Source: a virus. From it: a DNA stretch of 22,490 nt. Shown piece by piece: positions 1 to 6,876 of this stretch. Location: positions 1-22,490 of the IMG/VR virus record IMGVR_UViG_3300032285_002284, one strand, 5' to 3'. The notes under the pieces are model-generated. The model had not been told where the DNA came from and made no database searches. It worked only from the letters and a program-made list of their open reading frames with translations. The position numbers and the translations under genes are program-made. Numbering within the stretch: the stretch's first letter is position 1; every line of letters begins with the position of its first letter.

Positions 1-2
1 AT

Positions 3-1799
3 GCGGCTAATAGCGCAAGTATTATTTTGCGAACGGGAGCTACAACGGTTGTTGGCAATAGCGCGTCAGCGTTGGTGGTTACAGACACTGCTAACGTAGG
101 GATAGGGACGACTTCGCCTGCTTTAAAACTTCATGTTGTTTCTTCATCCGCAGCGGTTTCGTATTTTGAAACAAGCGACACTGCTACAGGCGCTTATGTG
201 ATTTGGAGAAATAGCAGTACTTCTATAGGTGATGTGGGTTCAGGTAAGGGAATTAGTGGCTCTGGAAATGCAACTGATTTTATGATTGCATCTCGCTCTA
301 CTTACCCGCTGTTATTTGGAACAGGCAGCGCAGAACGCGTTCGTATCGACTCCAGCGGTAACGTAGGGATAGGGAATACAAATCCAACTTATAAACTTAA
401 TGTTACATCCGCATCTGCATCAGCCGCATTTTTTCAAACAACAAGCACTGCGACATGGCTCCCAGATACGTCCGATACCGTCTTCCAAGCATACAACTCT
501 ACAACAACCAATAACGCAACTGCTTTGTATGGCGCATCGGTAAATTATGGTGATGGCACATATACAGGTGTTAAGTTTGGGGCAATAGCAAGCGGCGCGT
601 ATTCAGCAGACTTTGTAGTTGCTAACCGAAATGGTGGCACGTTCCAAGAAAATGTACGCGTAACAGCCAGCGGTGACGTAGGAATAAATACATCATCGCC
701 TACAAGTCGTTTGCAAATTCAAAAAACTAAATCTGGCACTTCCGCAGAAAGTTATGATTTGGTTCGATTGAATTTGGCTGGTACAGCCGCTATCGGTGAC
801 TCTTCAAGCATTGTTTGGAATTCTGGAACATCTACTCAAAAAATAGCAGGTATTAGCGGAATAATTGGAGCCGATAGCACTTTGTATGGAACACTTGCAT
901 TTTCAGTAAGGCGCTATACCACCGATACCTATGACGAGGTGGTGCGTATTAACAACCGAGGTTATGTGGGCATAGGCGCAAGCACTTTAACGCAGCAAAG
1001 GTCACAGCTTACCGTGTTAGGTGCTGGACAAGCAACAGCAGCATTGAGTGACTCTGGAAATACAGACGGTACGATTCAAATTAATTCAAACGTAAACGCT
1101 GGTAATAGAGGCGGTGCTTTAACTTTTGGTGCGTTGCTTGATAACGCCACATACACACCCTTTGCTGCCATAAAAGGCTTGCTTACAAACGGTGGCGGAA
1201 ACGGGACTGGAGATTTAGCTTTTTCTGTACGAAACGTAACTGGCAATTCAACGCTAACAGAAGCTATGCGTATCTTAGGCAGCGGTAACTTGCTAGTGGG
1301 GGCTACAAGTAGCGCAAGTGTGGCAAAAGTAACAGCCATTTCTGATAGCACTGGTGCGTATTATCAGATGATGATGAATAATACTGATGCTGGTTCAGGC
1401 AACCAAATTAGTATGGACATTTACAGAAACTCAACTCGTGTAGGCTACATTTCAACTACCAACTTAGTATGTACATTTACCAGTGTTTCAGATTATCGCC
1501 TTAAAGAAAATGTGCAGCCAATGCAAAACGCTTTGGCTAAAGTTGCATTACTTAAACCAGTCACTTACAAGTGGAAATCAGATGGCTCCGCTGGGCAAGG
1601 TTTTATTGCTCACGAACTGCAAGAAGTTGTTCCCGACTGCGTGTCGGGAACAAAAGATGCCTTAGATAAGGATGGAAACATTGATGCCCAAGGCATCGAC
1701 ACCAGCTTTTTGGTTGCCACACTGACAGCAGCAATTCAAGAACAGCAAGCACTTATCACTTCCCTAACCGCCCGTATCACGGCACTTGAATCAACCTAA
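3..1799 (+). CDS. Tail fibre / receptor-binding protein, C-terminal part, with peptidase S74 intramolecular chaperone (5' end outside window)
   Basis: The frame is open to the left edge, so this is the C-terminal part of a longer protein; the TTG at 27 is probably internal. It has about five copies of a beta-type fibre repeat built around 'GNVGIGTTSP'-like stretches, usual in trimeric phage tail fibres. From Ser codon 1488 it carries the S74 signature SDYRLKENV, then GQGFIAHELQEVVPD and a C-terminal heptad-like helix. In known S74 proteins this domain guides trimer folding and is then cut off just before that Ser, with a Ser/Lys pair in catalysis; both residues are present. The gene is clearly AT-richer than the rest of the window, suggesting exchange of the host-recognition module. 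The S74 identification is firm; fibre rather than tailspike is inference from the repeats. Confidence 0.9.
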   Translation, partial: AANSASIILRTGATTVVGNSASALVVTDTANVGIGTTSPALKLHVVSSSAAVSYFETSDTATGAYVIWRNSSTSIGDVGSGKGISGSGNATDFMIASRSTYPLLFGTGSAERVRIDSSGNVGIGNTNPTYKLNVTSASASAAFFQTTSTATWLPDTSDTVFQAYNSTTTNNATALYGASVNYGDGTYTGVKFGAIASGAYSADFVVANRNGGTFQENVRVTASGDVGINTSSPTSRLQIQKTKSGTSAESYDLVRLNLAGTAAIGDSSSIVWNSGTSTQKIAGISGIIGADSTLYGTLAFSVRRYTTDTYDEVVRINNRGYVGIGASTLTQQRSQLTVLGAGQATAALSDSGNTDGTIQINSNVNAGNRGGALTFGALLDNATYTPFAAIKGLLTNGGGNGTGDLAFSVRNVTGNSTLTEAMRILGSGNLLVGATSSASVAKVTAISDSTGAYYQMMMNNTDAGSGNQISMDIYRNSTRVGYISTTNLVCTFTSVSDYRLKENVQPMQNALAKVALLKPVTYKWKSDGSAGQGFIAHELQEVVPDCVSGTKDALDKDGNIDAQGIDTSFLVATLTAAIQEQQALITSLTARITALEST

Positions 1800-1810
1800 A
1801 GAAAACCACC

Positions 1811-2101
1811 ATGACTACTACTTGGAAAATAGTGCAATGTGACCGCCTCACCGCAGACGGTTTTATCACCATGGCCCACTGGACTGTAAACGCTGTAGAC
1901 GGCGAATACTCTGCATCAAGCTACGGTACTTGCGCCTTTGCTGCTGCAACCCCTGCTATCCCCTACGCCAGCGTGACTGAGGCTGAAGTGCTGGATTGGT
2001 GCTGGGCTAACGGCGTGGACAAAGACGCAATAGAAGCTAACCTTGCCAATAGCATTGAAGCTCAAAAAGCTCCAGTGACTGCAACCGGAGTGCCCTGGTA
2101 A
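1811..2101 (+). CDS. Small conserved phage protein following the tail fibre (DUF7936-like)
   Basis: A 96-residue acidic protein without membrane segment. The N-terminal half is a beta-rich stretch (TWKIVQCDRLTADGFI, then HWTVNAVDGEYSASSYGT), followed by a helical part with the VLDWCW segment. From memory it resembles small proteins often found directly after fibre genes in aquatic phages (DUF7936-like); the number was not checked. It starts 11 bases after the fibre stop. Its stop overlaps the next start by one base (TAATG), so the two are likely co-translated. The position suggests a fibre-associated or assembly role, but no activity can be read from the sequence. Confidence 0.75.
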   Translation: MTTTWKIVQCDRLTADGFITMAHWTVNAVDGEYSASSYGTCAFAAATPAIPYASVTEAEVLDWCWANGVDKDAIEANLANSIEAQKAPVTATGVPW

Positions 2102-2334
2102 TGGATACACCTGAAATCGACCCCGTCCGATACGGCGTCCTCTGGCAGAAGGTCCAGGACTACGAACGTCGTTTCGACGAGATGAGCGCCAAGATCGACA
2201 AGATGGAGCGGTCAATTGAAACGCTGGTGGCTATGGCTAACCAGGGCAAGGGTGGTTTCTGGATGGGCATGGTTATTGTGTCCGCCATTGGCAGCGTGAT
2301 TGGCTACTTTGCCCACTTGATGGGAAAAAGTTGA
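2101..2334 (+). CDS. Small coiled-coil protein with C-terminal membrane segment
   Basis: A 77-residue protein. Residues about 10-45 form a charged helix with heptad spacing (VQDYERRFDEMSAKIDKMER). Residues about 53-73 form a single hydrophobic segment (FWMGMVIVSAIGSVIGYF) ending in a short basic tail. Start and stop both overlap neighbours (TAATG upstream, TTGA downstream), so it belongs to a translationally coupled run. Proteins of this shape are common near phage lysis genes and are often annotated holin-like or as spanin partners; the exact function is not shown. Confidence 0.75.
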   Translation: MDTPEIDPVRYGVLWQKVQDYERRFDEMSAKIDKMERSIETLVAMANQGKGGFWMGMVIVSAIGSVIGYFAHLMGKS

Positions 2335-2468
2335 AATGGTTGATTGCCATCATATTGATCGCCGTACCGCAAAAACAAGAGAAGTGGATTTGCGTGCGGT
2401 GGGCGTGGACGGGGGACGTATTTAATCGGACTGTGTACTGCCTGGAGTGGCGAAAGGTTGAAAAGTGA
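2331..2468 (+). CDS. Tiny 45-residue protein, N-terminal hydrophobic segment and two Cys, TTG start
   Basis: A short frame filling exactly the gap between two called genes. It starts at TTG 2331, overlapping the upstream TGA by four bases (TTGA), and its own TGA overlaps the next gene's GTG start (GTGA). The product has a hydrophobic N-terminus (KWLIAIILIAVP), then a compact tail with two Cys (WICVRWAWTGDVFNRTVYC). This looks like an exported or membrane-anchored peptide, possibly with a disulfide. Coupled overlaps on both sides and the lack of any other explanation for these 130 bases make it a likely real gene. The start codon is inferred: no ATG or GTG precedes it in frame. Confidence 0.7.
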   Translation: MKWLIAIILIAVPQKQEKWICVRWAWTGDVFNRTVYCLEWRKVEK

Positions 2469-2935
2469 TTGACCCATTTACAGCCTTTGCCGCAGCCCAG
2501 GCAGCAGTCAAAGGGGTCAAAGCCGCGATTGCACTGGGCAAAGATATCCAGGCTGTCTCTGGCGATCTAATGAAGTTTTTCGAGGCAAAGGACGCGGTCC
2601 AAAAAGCCGCATCCCAGCCCAAGAGCAGCTTTGCCAAGTCTGACACGGCTGCCGCATTTGAGATTGTTATGCAAGCCAAACAGCTTGCAGACGCTGAGCG
2701 GGAATTAAACAATTATTTTGTGATGTCGGGTAACGCCGATCTGTGGCAGCAGCTACTGATCGAACGCAACAAGATCATCCAGCAGCGCAAGGTCGAGGAA
2801 ATCCTGGCTGAAAACAAAGCCAAGAAACGCAAAGAAGACCTGGACGAATTGCTGACCTGGTTGATAGCCGGTGCCCTGGTGCTCTTATTGTTGGGGCTTC
2901 TTTTTTGGTGGTTAACACTTTTGATGGGGAAATAA
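2465..2935 (+). CDS. Helical membrane-anchored phage protein with C-terminal transmembrane segment
   Basis: A 156-residue protein starting with GTG at 2465, supported by the four-base overlap with the upstream stop and an AAAGG at about 2453. Residues 1-45 are Ala-rich and helical (FTAFAAAQAAVKGVKAAIAL). Residues 60-125 form long charged helices, and residues about 132-153 form one strong hydrophobic segment ending at Lys. Similar proteins occur beside holins and endolysins in marine and freshwater phages but have no assigned function. It is followed without a gap by another membrane protein gene. A role at the inner membrane during lysis or assembly is inference. Confidence 0.8.
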   Translation: MIDPFTAFAAAQAAVKGVKAAIALGKDIQAVSGDLMKFFEAKDAVQKAASQPKSSFAKSDTAAAFEIVMQAKQLADAERELNNYFVMSGNADLWQQLLIERNKIIQQRKVEEILAENKAKKRKEDLDELLTWLIAGALVLLLLGLLFWWLTLLMGK

Positions 2936-3289
2936 ATGAGTGAGGAAAAAATTCAGAACATGGAAGCCAAAGGGCAACTGATTGAAAAGATCACGTTTGC
3001 TTTATTGCCATTGTTATTCTCCTGCGTGGTTTACTTGATGTCGGCCTTATCAAATTTGGCCCATGAAGTCACCATCTTAAACAGTAAGATCAGTTTGGTC
3101 GTTACCAGCGACAACAAGCAGGCTTCAAACACCGGGGCGGAGCTTGCTCGGGAAAAGTTGCGCCAAGACTTGGAAAAGGAAATCCAACGTAACCGCGATC
3201 AAATTGCAGAGAACAGGATGCACATTGCAATCCTTGAAGAAAAAGTTCCAGTGAACAGCAAGATTAAAACTCTGACCGGAAAGGACTAA
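2936..3289 (+). CDS. Membrane protein with N-terminal TM and coiled coil (spanin-like topology)
   Basis: A 117-residue protein beginning directly after the previous stop (TAA then ATG). Residues about 22-46 are hydrophobic (FALLPLLFSCVVYLM). The rest is a charged helix with coiled-coil character up to about residue 103 (ELAREKLRQDLEKEIQRN and onwards). One N-terminal anchor plus a coiled-coil ectodomain just before the holin and endolysin matches an inner-membrane spanin subunit. However, no outer-membrane lipoprotein partner with a lipobox is visible nearby. The spanin idea is therefore only a topology-based guess. Confidence 0.75.
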   Translation: MSEEKIQNMEAKGQLIEKITFALLPLLFSCVVYLMSALSNLAHEVTILNSKISLVVTSDNKQASNTGAELAREKLRQDLEKEIQRNRDQIAENRMHIAILEEKVPVNSKIKTLTGKD

Positions 3290-3292
3290 ACC

Positions 3293-3808
3293 ATGCTTAC
3301 CATCCTATCAACTCTAATCTCCTTCCTGATGGGCGGCTTGCCCAAGCTGCTGGACTTCTTCCAAGACCGGCAGGACAAGAAGCACGAACTGGCACTGGCC
3401 CAGATGCAGATCGAGCGTGAGCTGGAGCTGCGCAAGGCTGGCTTCGAGGCCCAGGAGCGGGTAGAGCAGATACATAGCGCCCAGCTAGAGATGGAGACCA
3501 CAGCCAAGGCCAACGAGAACCTGGTCAACGCCCAAGTCGCTGAGATGAGCGCGATATACAAGCACGATGAGTCTCTGGGAGAAGGCACCAGCCAGTGGAT
3601 GAAAGACCTGCGCGCCGGTGTGCGTAGCTTTATCACAATGGGCTTTTTCTTCCTGCTGTGCTTTGTGGACATCGGCATGTTTGTCTACGGCTGGAACAAC
3701 GGCGTAGCCTTCCCTGCCCTTGCAGAGCGCCTGTGGGATTCCAACACCCAGGCTTTGTTTGCCAGCATCATCGCCTTCCACTTTGGTGGACGAGCTTTTG
3801 GCAAATGA
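3293..3808 (+). CDS. Holin-like protein (cytoplasmic coiled coil plus C-terminal hydrophobic segments)
   Basis: A 171-residue protein. After a short hydrophobic N-terminus (LTILSTLISFLMGG), residues about 20-95 form a long charged helix. Residues about 115-135 (FITMGFFFLLCFVDIGMFVY) and about 145-168 form one strong and one weaker hydrophobic segment. This resembles the putative holins of marine podoviruses and the 'three-TM holin' group associated with gene transfer agent release. The next two genes, a tiny coupled gene and the endolysin, complete a lysis cassette. Its stop overlaps the next start by four bases (ATGA). Holin function is inferred from topology and position. Confidence 0.75.
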   Translation: MLTILSTLISFLMGGLPKLLDFFQDRQDKKHELALAQMQIERELELRKAGFEAQERVEQIHSAQLEMETTAKANENLVNAQVAEMSAIYKHDESLGEGTSQWMKDLRAGVRSFITMGFFFLLCFVDIGMFVYGWNNGVAFPALAERLWDSNTQALFASIIAFHFGGRAFGK

Positions 3809-3957
3809 TCTGGACGCTTGTCCTTGTGACGGGCATTCACATGAATACCATCCTGGTCGTCGGTTATTTTGAATTCGAAGCATCCTGCCAGAAAGCCGCC
3901 ACTGAGTGGCGCGAGTTAGGCTACAAGGTCGGATGCGTACAGACGCAAAAGAAATGA
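3805..3957 (+). CDS. Small exported-type protein between holin and endolysin (50 residues)
   Basis: A longer reading of this frame starts upstream inside the holin gene. I chose ATG 3805 because it overlaps the holin stop as ATGA and leaves a typical small protein. The product has a hydrophobic N-terminus (WTLVLVTGIHMNTILVV) followed by a short tail with two Cys (EFEASCQKAATEWRELGYKV, then GC). Small signal-plus-two-Cys proteins of this pattern sit beside lysis genes in many aquatic phages. The stop overlaps the endolysin start (ATGA). Function unknown; a lysis accessory role is inference. Confidence 0.7.
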   Translation: MIWTLVLVTGIHMNTILVVGYFEFEASCQKAATEWRELGYKVGCVQTQKK

Positions 3958-4430
3958 AAACCTCAGACAAAGCCCTTGGAATCATCAAGCACCACGAAGG
4001 CACCAGAACGCGTGCATACCGGTGCCCAGCCAAGCTCTGGACCATAGGGGTAGGGCATGTGCTTTACCCCGAGCAGGGCCGGTTAAAGCTGGAGGAACGG
4101 GACGCTTTCCCGCTTCGGCCAGAAGATAACCGCCAGTTCACCATGGAGGAAGTCAATGGAATTCTTGCATCAGACTTACAGCGCTTTGAGCGCGGCGTGG
4201 AGCGTTTCTGCCCTGTCCCTCTTACACAAGGTATGTTTGATGGGCTTGTTAGCTTCTCTTTTAACTGCGGGCTTGGAACACTCCAGCGTTCAACGCTTCG
4301 CCAGAAACTGCTTCGCGGCGATAAAGAAGGCGCTGCTGCGGAATTTGCCAAATACTGTATGGCCGGGGGCAAGCCGCTGAAAGGCTTGCAAAACCGCCGG
4401 ATTGACGAGCGCGCCCTGTTCCTGGGTTAA
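3954..4430 (+). CDS. Endolysin, glycoside hydrolase family 24 (T4/lambdoid-type lysozyme)
   Basis: A 158-residue enzyme expected to cut the glycan strands of peptidoglycan at lysis. A GTG start upstream (3906) is possible, but ATG 3954 overlaps the previous stop as ATGA and matches the family's N-terminus. The catalytic block is HHEGTRTRAY, then CPAKLWTIGVGH. Glu15, Cys24 and Thr30 have the spacing of the T4 triad Glu11-Asp20-Thr26, with Cys in place of Asp, an accepted family variant. Later conserved parts include FDGLVSFSFNCGLG and a C-terminal RRIDERALFLG. There is no signal or anchor segment, so a holin is needed for access to the wall, consistent with the gene two places upstream. Confidence 0.95.
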   Translation: MKTSDKALGIIKHHEGTRTRAYRCPAKLWTIGVGHVLYPEQGRLKLEERDAFPLRPEDNRQFTMEEVNGILASDLQRFERGVERFCPVPLTQGMFDGLVSFSFNCGLGTLQRSTLRQKLLRGDKEGAAAEFAKYCMAGGKPLKGLQNRRIDERALFLG

Positions 4431-4431
4431 A

Positions 4432-4460
4432 TTGACCGGGACGGGGGAATGACATAAAAT
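4432..4460 (+). promoter_or_regulatory. Predicted sigma70-type promoter, TTGACC-N17-TAAAAT
   Basis: TTGACC at 4432-4437 and TAAAAT at 4455-4460 each match the consensus at five of six bases, with an ideal 17-base spacer. It lies in the only sizeable gap of the plus-strand block, right after the endolysin stop. The expected start near 4467 falls inside the first hairpin, and the intrinsic terminator follows within about 45 bases. It may drive the gene at 4527 and those downstream. Confidence 0.6.
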
Positions 4461-4463
4461 CTT

Positions 4464-4484
4464 TGCGGGGGCAGTGCGCCCGCA
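4464..4484 (+). other. GC-rich hairpin just downstream of the predicted promoter
   Basis: TGCGGG (4464-4469) can pair with CCCGCA (4479-4484) around a nine-base loop. It abuts the terminator stem that follows and overlaps the predicted transcription start, so it could shape the 5' end of a new transcript or stabilise the 3' end of the upstream one. Confidence 0.45.
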
Positions 4485-4485
4485 G

Positions 4486-4510
4486 AAAGCCGCCTGATAG
4501 CGGCTTTTTT
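4486..4510 (+). terminator. Rho-independent terminator after the lysis cassette
   Basis: Stem AAAGCCGC (4486-4493) pairs with GCGGCTTT (4500-4507) around the loop CTGATA, and the T run reaches 4510. This is a textbook intrinsic terminator 56 bases after the endolysin stop. It probably ends the fibre-lysis transcript. It also lies downstream of the predicted promoter, so it could act as an attenuator for the following genes. Confidence 0.85.
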
Positions 4511-4526
4511 CACATGTGGAGCAACA

Positions 4527-6437
4527 ATGGCTACAACAAACCCTTTCGACGTAGGCAACCCTAACACCCCGGCAAACTCGGCCCAAACTTTCCAGGCTGT
4601 TACGTCTCAGGTGGACAAGCCGACAGAGACAGTGGCTGGCCAGCTCCAGGGCATCATGGCCCAGGACAACCCGCTGATGCAGCAGGCCCGCACTCAAGCG
4701 ACACAAGGCATGGCCGCGCGCGGCTTGGTCAACAGCTCCATCAACCAGGGTGCCGGTGTCGCGGCCATGCTGGATCGCGCCATCCCAATTGCCACTGCTG
4801 ACGCGAATACGTTCTCCAACCGTGCCCTCACAAATGTGAACAACCAAAATCAGGTTGGCATGAGCAACGTGACGGGAGCAAACCAATTTGGCCTGTTGGG
4901 CAATCAGCAAGCATTTACCGCTGGCCAAACGCAAGTCACTCAGAATTTCCAAGCTGCCCAGGCCCAACTGGACCGCGCGCAGCAGACAGCCCTTACGGAC
5001 AAGAGCGTGGAAGCCGCGTCCAACCTGGCCAAGGCACAGCAGAATTTCGACGCTGCCCAAAATTCGCTCAACCGCGAACAGCAAACAAATCTTCAAACCG
5101 GTCAGCAAACTTTTGCTGCTGGCCAAAGCGCGTTGGAACGGGCGCAGCAAACAGCTCTTCAAACCAGTCAGCAAACTTTTGCTGCTGGCCAGAGCGCGTT
5201 GGACCGCAATCAACAGACCGACCTGGCGAATTCAGTGCAGGCTTTCCAAGCAAGTCAAAGCGAGAAAGACCGCGCAACCCAGATCATGTTGGCGGACAAA
5301 AGCATCACCGCCACGCAAGCTCTCGAAAGAGCGCGCCAAGAATTTACTGCTAGCCAAAGCGCGTTGGACCGCAATCAACAGACCGACCTGGCGAATTCAG
5401 TGCAGGCTTTCCAGGCAAGTCAAAGCGAGAAAGACCGCGCAACCCAGATCATGTTGGCGGACAAAAGCATCACCGCCACGCAAGCTCTCGAAAAAGCACG
5501 CCAAGAATTCACCGCTGGCCAAGGCGTGCTGGACCGCAATCAGCAGACCGCTCTGGCAACAGCAGCACAAGCATCCCAGGCTACGCAAGCAGATAAAGAC
5601 CGCGCGACCCAGATCATGCTGGCGGACAAAAGCATCACCGCTGCACAAGCCCTGGAAAAGTCACGCCAGGAATCGACTGCCAGTTTGCAAACAGGACAAC
5701 AGACATTTGCCAGTGCTCAAGCCGCACTGGACCGCGCGCAGCAAACGTCTCTAACTGACAAGAGCATTACCGCTACGGCGGCTTTAGAAAAAGCAAAAGA
5801 AGATTTTGCTACTGAGCAAGCCAAACTTGATCGTACTCAACAAACAACTTTGCAAACCGCGCAGCAGACTTTTGCAAAATCTCAAGCCGAACTTGACCGT
5901 GCTACTCAGGTGTCCATATCTGATAAGAGCATTACTGCTACAGCGGCCCTAGAAACTGCAAGACAGAATTTTGCCAAAGATCAAGCAGTACTTGACCGCG
6001 CTCAGCAAGCGACTTTGCAAACTGCACAGCAGACCTTTGCCAGCGCTCAATCCGCTCTTGACCGCGCTAACCAGGTGGCCCTTACCGACAAGAGCCTCGC
6101 TTCTCAAGCGTCTTTGGAAACAGCAAGACAGAATTTTGCTTCTGCTCAAGCTGTGCTTGATCGCAGCCAGCAAACCGCTGTGCAAACTGCTGATAACGTC
6201 GCTCAAGCTACAAGGCTTGGCCTGCAACTTGCAGCGGACCAGCAAAGGATTCCGACTGCGTTCGCGGCGCAGATAAGCAATACGACAATGGCCGGTGTAA
6301 ACGCAATCATGGCTGACGCGACTTTAGACTCGACTGCACAAACTGGCGCAATCACTAAATTGATTGACTACGCAAACGCCCAGATTAGTTGGGCCAATAC
6401 GTTTTACAAAGCCACCATTCCACCCATCGTCCCATGA
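4527..6437 (+). CDS. Rod-like virion/ejection protein with 40 tandem 11-residue repeats
   Basis: A 636-residue Gln/Ala-rich protein. GGAG at 4518-4521 lies five bases before the ATG. Residues 1-126 form an N-terminal domain with a segment typical of podovirus internal proteins (LMQQARTQATQGMAARGL). Residues 127-566 are exactly 40 unbroken 11-residue repeats, many as QQTFAAGQSAL or DRAQQTALTDK, with Phe or a small residue at position 4 and Leu/Lys/Ala/Ser at position 11. Residues 567-636 form a C-terminal helical domain (GAITKLIDYANAQISWANTF). Eleven residues over three turns gives 3.67 per turn, so a long helical, slightly right-handed rod is expected. An inner-virion, ejection-tube or length-setting role is inferred from this and from the neighbours. 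The stop overlaps the next gene's ATG. Confidence 0.8.
   Translation: MATTNPFDVGNPNTPANSAQTFQAVTSQVDKPTETVAGQLQGIMAQDNPLMQQARTQATQGMAARGLVNSSINQGAGVAAMLDRAIPIATADANTFSNRALTNVNNQNQVGMSNVTGANQFGLLGNQQAFTAGQTQVTQNFQAAQAQLDRAQQTALTDKSVEAASNLAKAQQNFDAAQNSLNREQQTNLQTGQQTFAAGQSALERAQQTALQTSQQTFAAGQSALDRNQQTDLANSVQAFQASQSEKDRATQIMLADKSITATQALERARQEFTASQSALDRNQQTDLANSVQAFQASQSEKDRATQIMLADKSITATQALEKARQEFTAGQGVLDRNQQTALATAAQASQATQADKDRATQIMLADKSITAAQALEKSRQESTASLQTGQQTFASAQAALDRAQQTSLTDKSITATAALEKAKEDFATEQAKLDRTQQTTLQTAQQTFAKSQAELDRATQVSISDKSITATAALETARQNFAKDQAVLDRAQQATLQTAQQTFASAQSALDRANQVALTDKSLASQASLETARQNFASAQAVLDRSQQTAVQTADNVAQATRLGLQLAADQQRIPTAFAAQISNTTMAGVNAIMADATLDSTAQTGAITKLIDYANAQISWANTFYKATIPPIVP
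4905..6224 (+). repeat. 40 x 33-base coding repeats (11-residue hendecads)
   Basis: Splitting the protein into 11-mers from residue 127 keeps the phase through residue 566 with no insertion or deletion. There are three main repeat types: a QQ-x-F type, a DR-x-QQT type and an SITAT-x-AL type, arranged in larger units of 22 or 55 residues. Confidence 0.9.
5193..5687 (+). repeat. Three tandem 165-base units inside the hendecad region
   Basis: Units at 5193-5357, 5358-5522 and 5523-5687. The first two differ at six bases of 165, all transitions, four of them silent. The third is more diverged but in the same register. Each unit encodes five hendecads (55 residues). A related 66-base duplication precedes it, with copies starting near 5094 and 5160. 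Confidence 0.9.
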
Positions 6438-6874
6438 TTTACAGAAAAGCAAAATTCCAGGACATTCCAGCTATCGTAGAGATAGCAGTGATCTCCGTGT
6501 CAAACAACCCTCTGCCGGTCAACATCGACCGCGAGGCGATGGCGCGCATGGCCCAGGCTTGTATCAACCCAGCGCACTTCGCCTGGGTAGCAGAAGACGA
6601 AGATGGCAAAGTGGTGGCGGTGTTCGGTGCTTGCGTGCAGAAAAGTTTTTGGTACGACAAGATGCAGTGCTCAGTGCTTTTGTACTACTCCCTGGTCAAG
6701 GGCGCGGGCCTCAAATTGATACGCGAATTTGCTGCCTGGGTTAAGGGCCGGTCGGCGATCAAAGTGGCTGTGCTTAGTTTGGAACCAGACGTAGACCCAC
6801 GTTTGATTCGCTTTTTTAAACACCTTGGTTTTACCAGGGAGACCGTTACCCTTTCATACGTAAGAGGAATTTAA
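6434..6874 (+). CDS. GNAT-like acetyltransferase-fold protein in the virion module
   Basis: A 146-residue protein. The start at ATG 6434 overlaps the previous stop (ATGA); an upstream in-frame ATG at 6389 lies inside the preceding gene and is less likely. It has a GNAT-like plan: N-terminal strand MIYRKAKFQDIPAIVEI, central strands WVAEDEDGKVVAVFGACV, and a late LIRFFKHLGFTRE, like the 'Y/F..GF' end of GNAT enzymes. The usual acetyl-CoA loop (Q/R-x-x-G-x-G/A) is not clear; the nearest is LVKGAGLKLI. Such proteins occur among ejection genes of several aquatic podoviruses. Enzyme activity and substrate are unknown. Confidence 0.65.
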   Translation: MIYRKAKFQDIPAIVEIAVISVSNNPLPVNIDREAMARMAQACINPAHFAWVAEDEDGKVVAVFGACVQKSFWYDKMQCSVLLYYSLVKGAGLKLIREFAAWVKGRSAIKVAVLSLEPDVDPRLIRFFKHLGFTRETVTLSYVRGI

Positions 6875-6876
6875 CC

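Noticed and set aside
1916-2215. Minus-strand ORF of 99 codons across two small genes
   Set aside because: It is opposite two coupled plus-strand genes and has no ribosome site or recognisable content.
3658-3804. Upstream extension of the small gene before the endolysin
   Set aside because: It overlaps the holin gene in another frame. The ATGA overlap at 3805 gives a better start and a coherent small protein.
4290-5213. 307-codon minus-strand ORF across endolysin end, terminator and repeat gene start
   Set aside because: It runs through the promoter/terminator region and over two well supported plus-strand genes; its repeats are reflections of the hendecad repeats.
4888-5754. 288-codon plus-strand ORF in another frame of the repeat gene
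   Set aside because: Its Arg/Trp/Lys-rich repetitive product is the expected by-product of 33-base repeats read out of frame, and no ribosome site was seen.
5094-6224. Regular direct repeats that could suggest a CRISPR array
   Set aside because: The repeats are contiguous coding units in multiples of 33 bases without unique spacers and keep one long reading frame.
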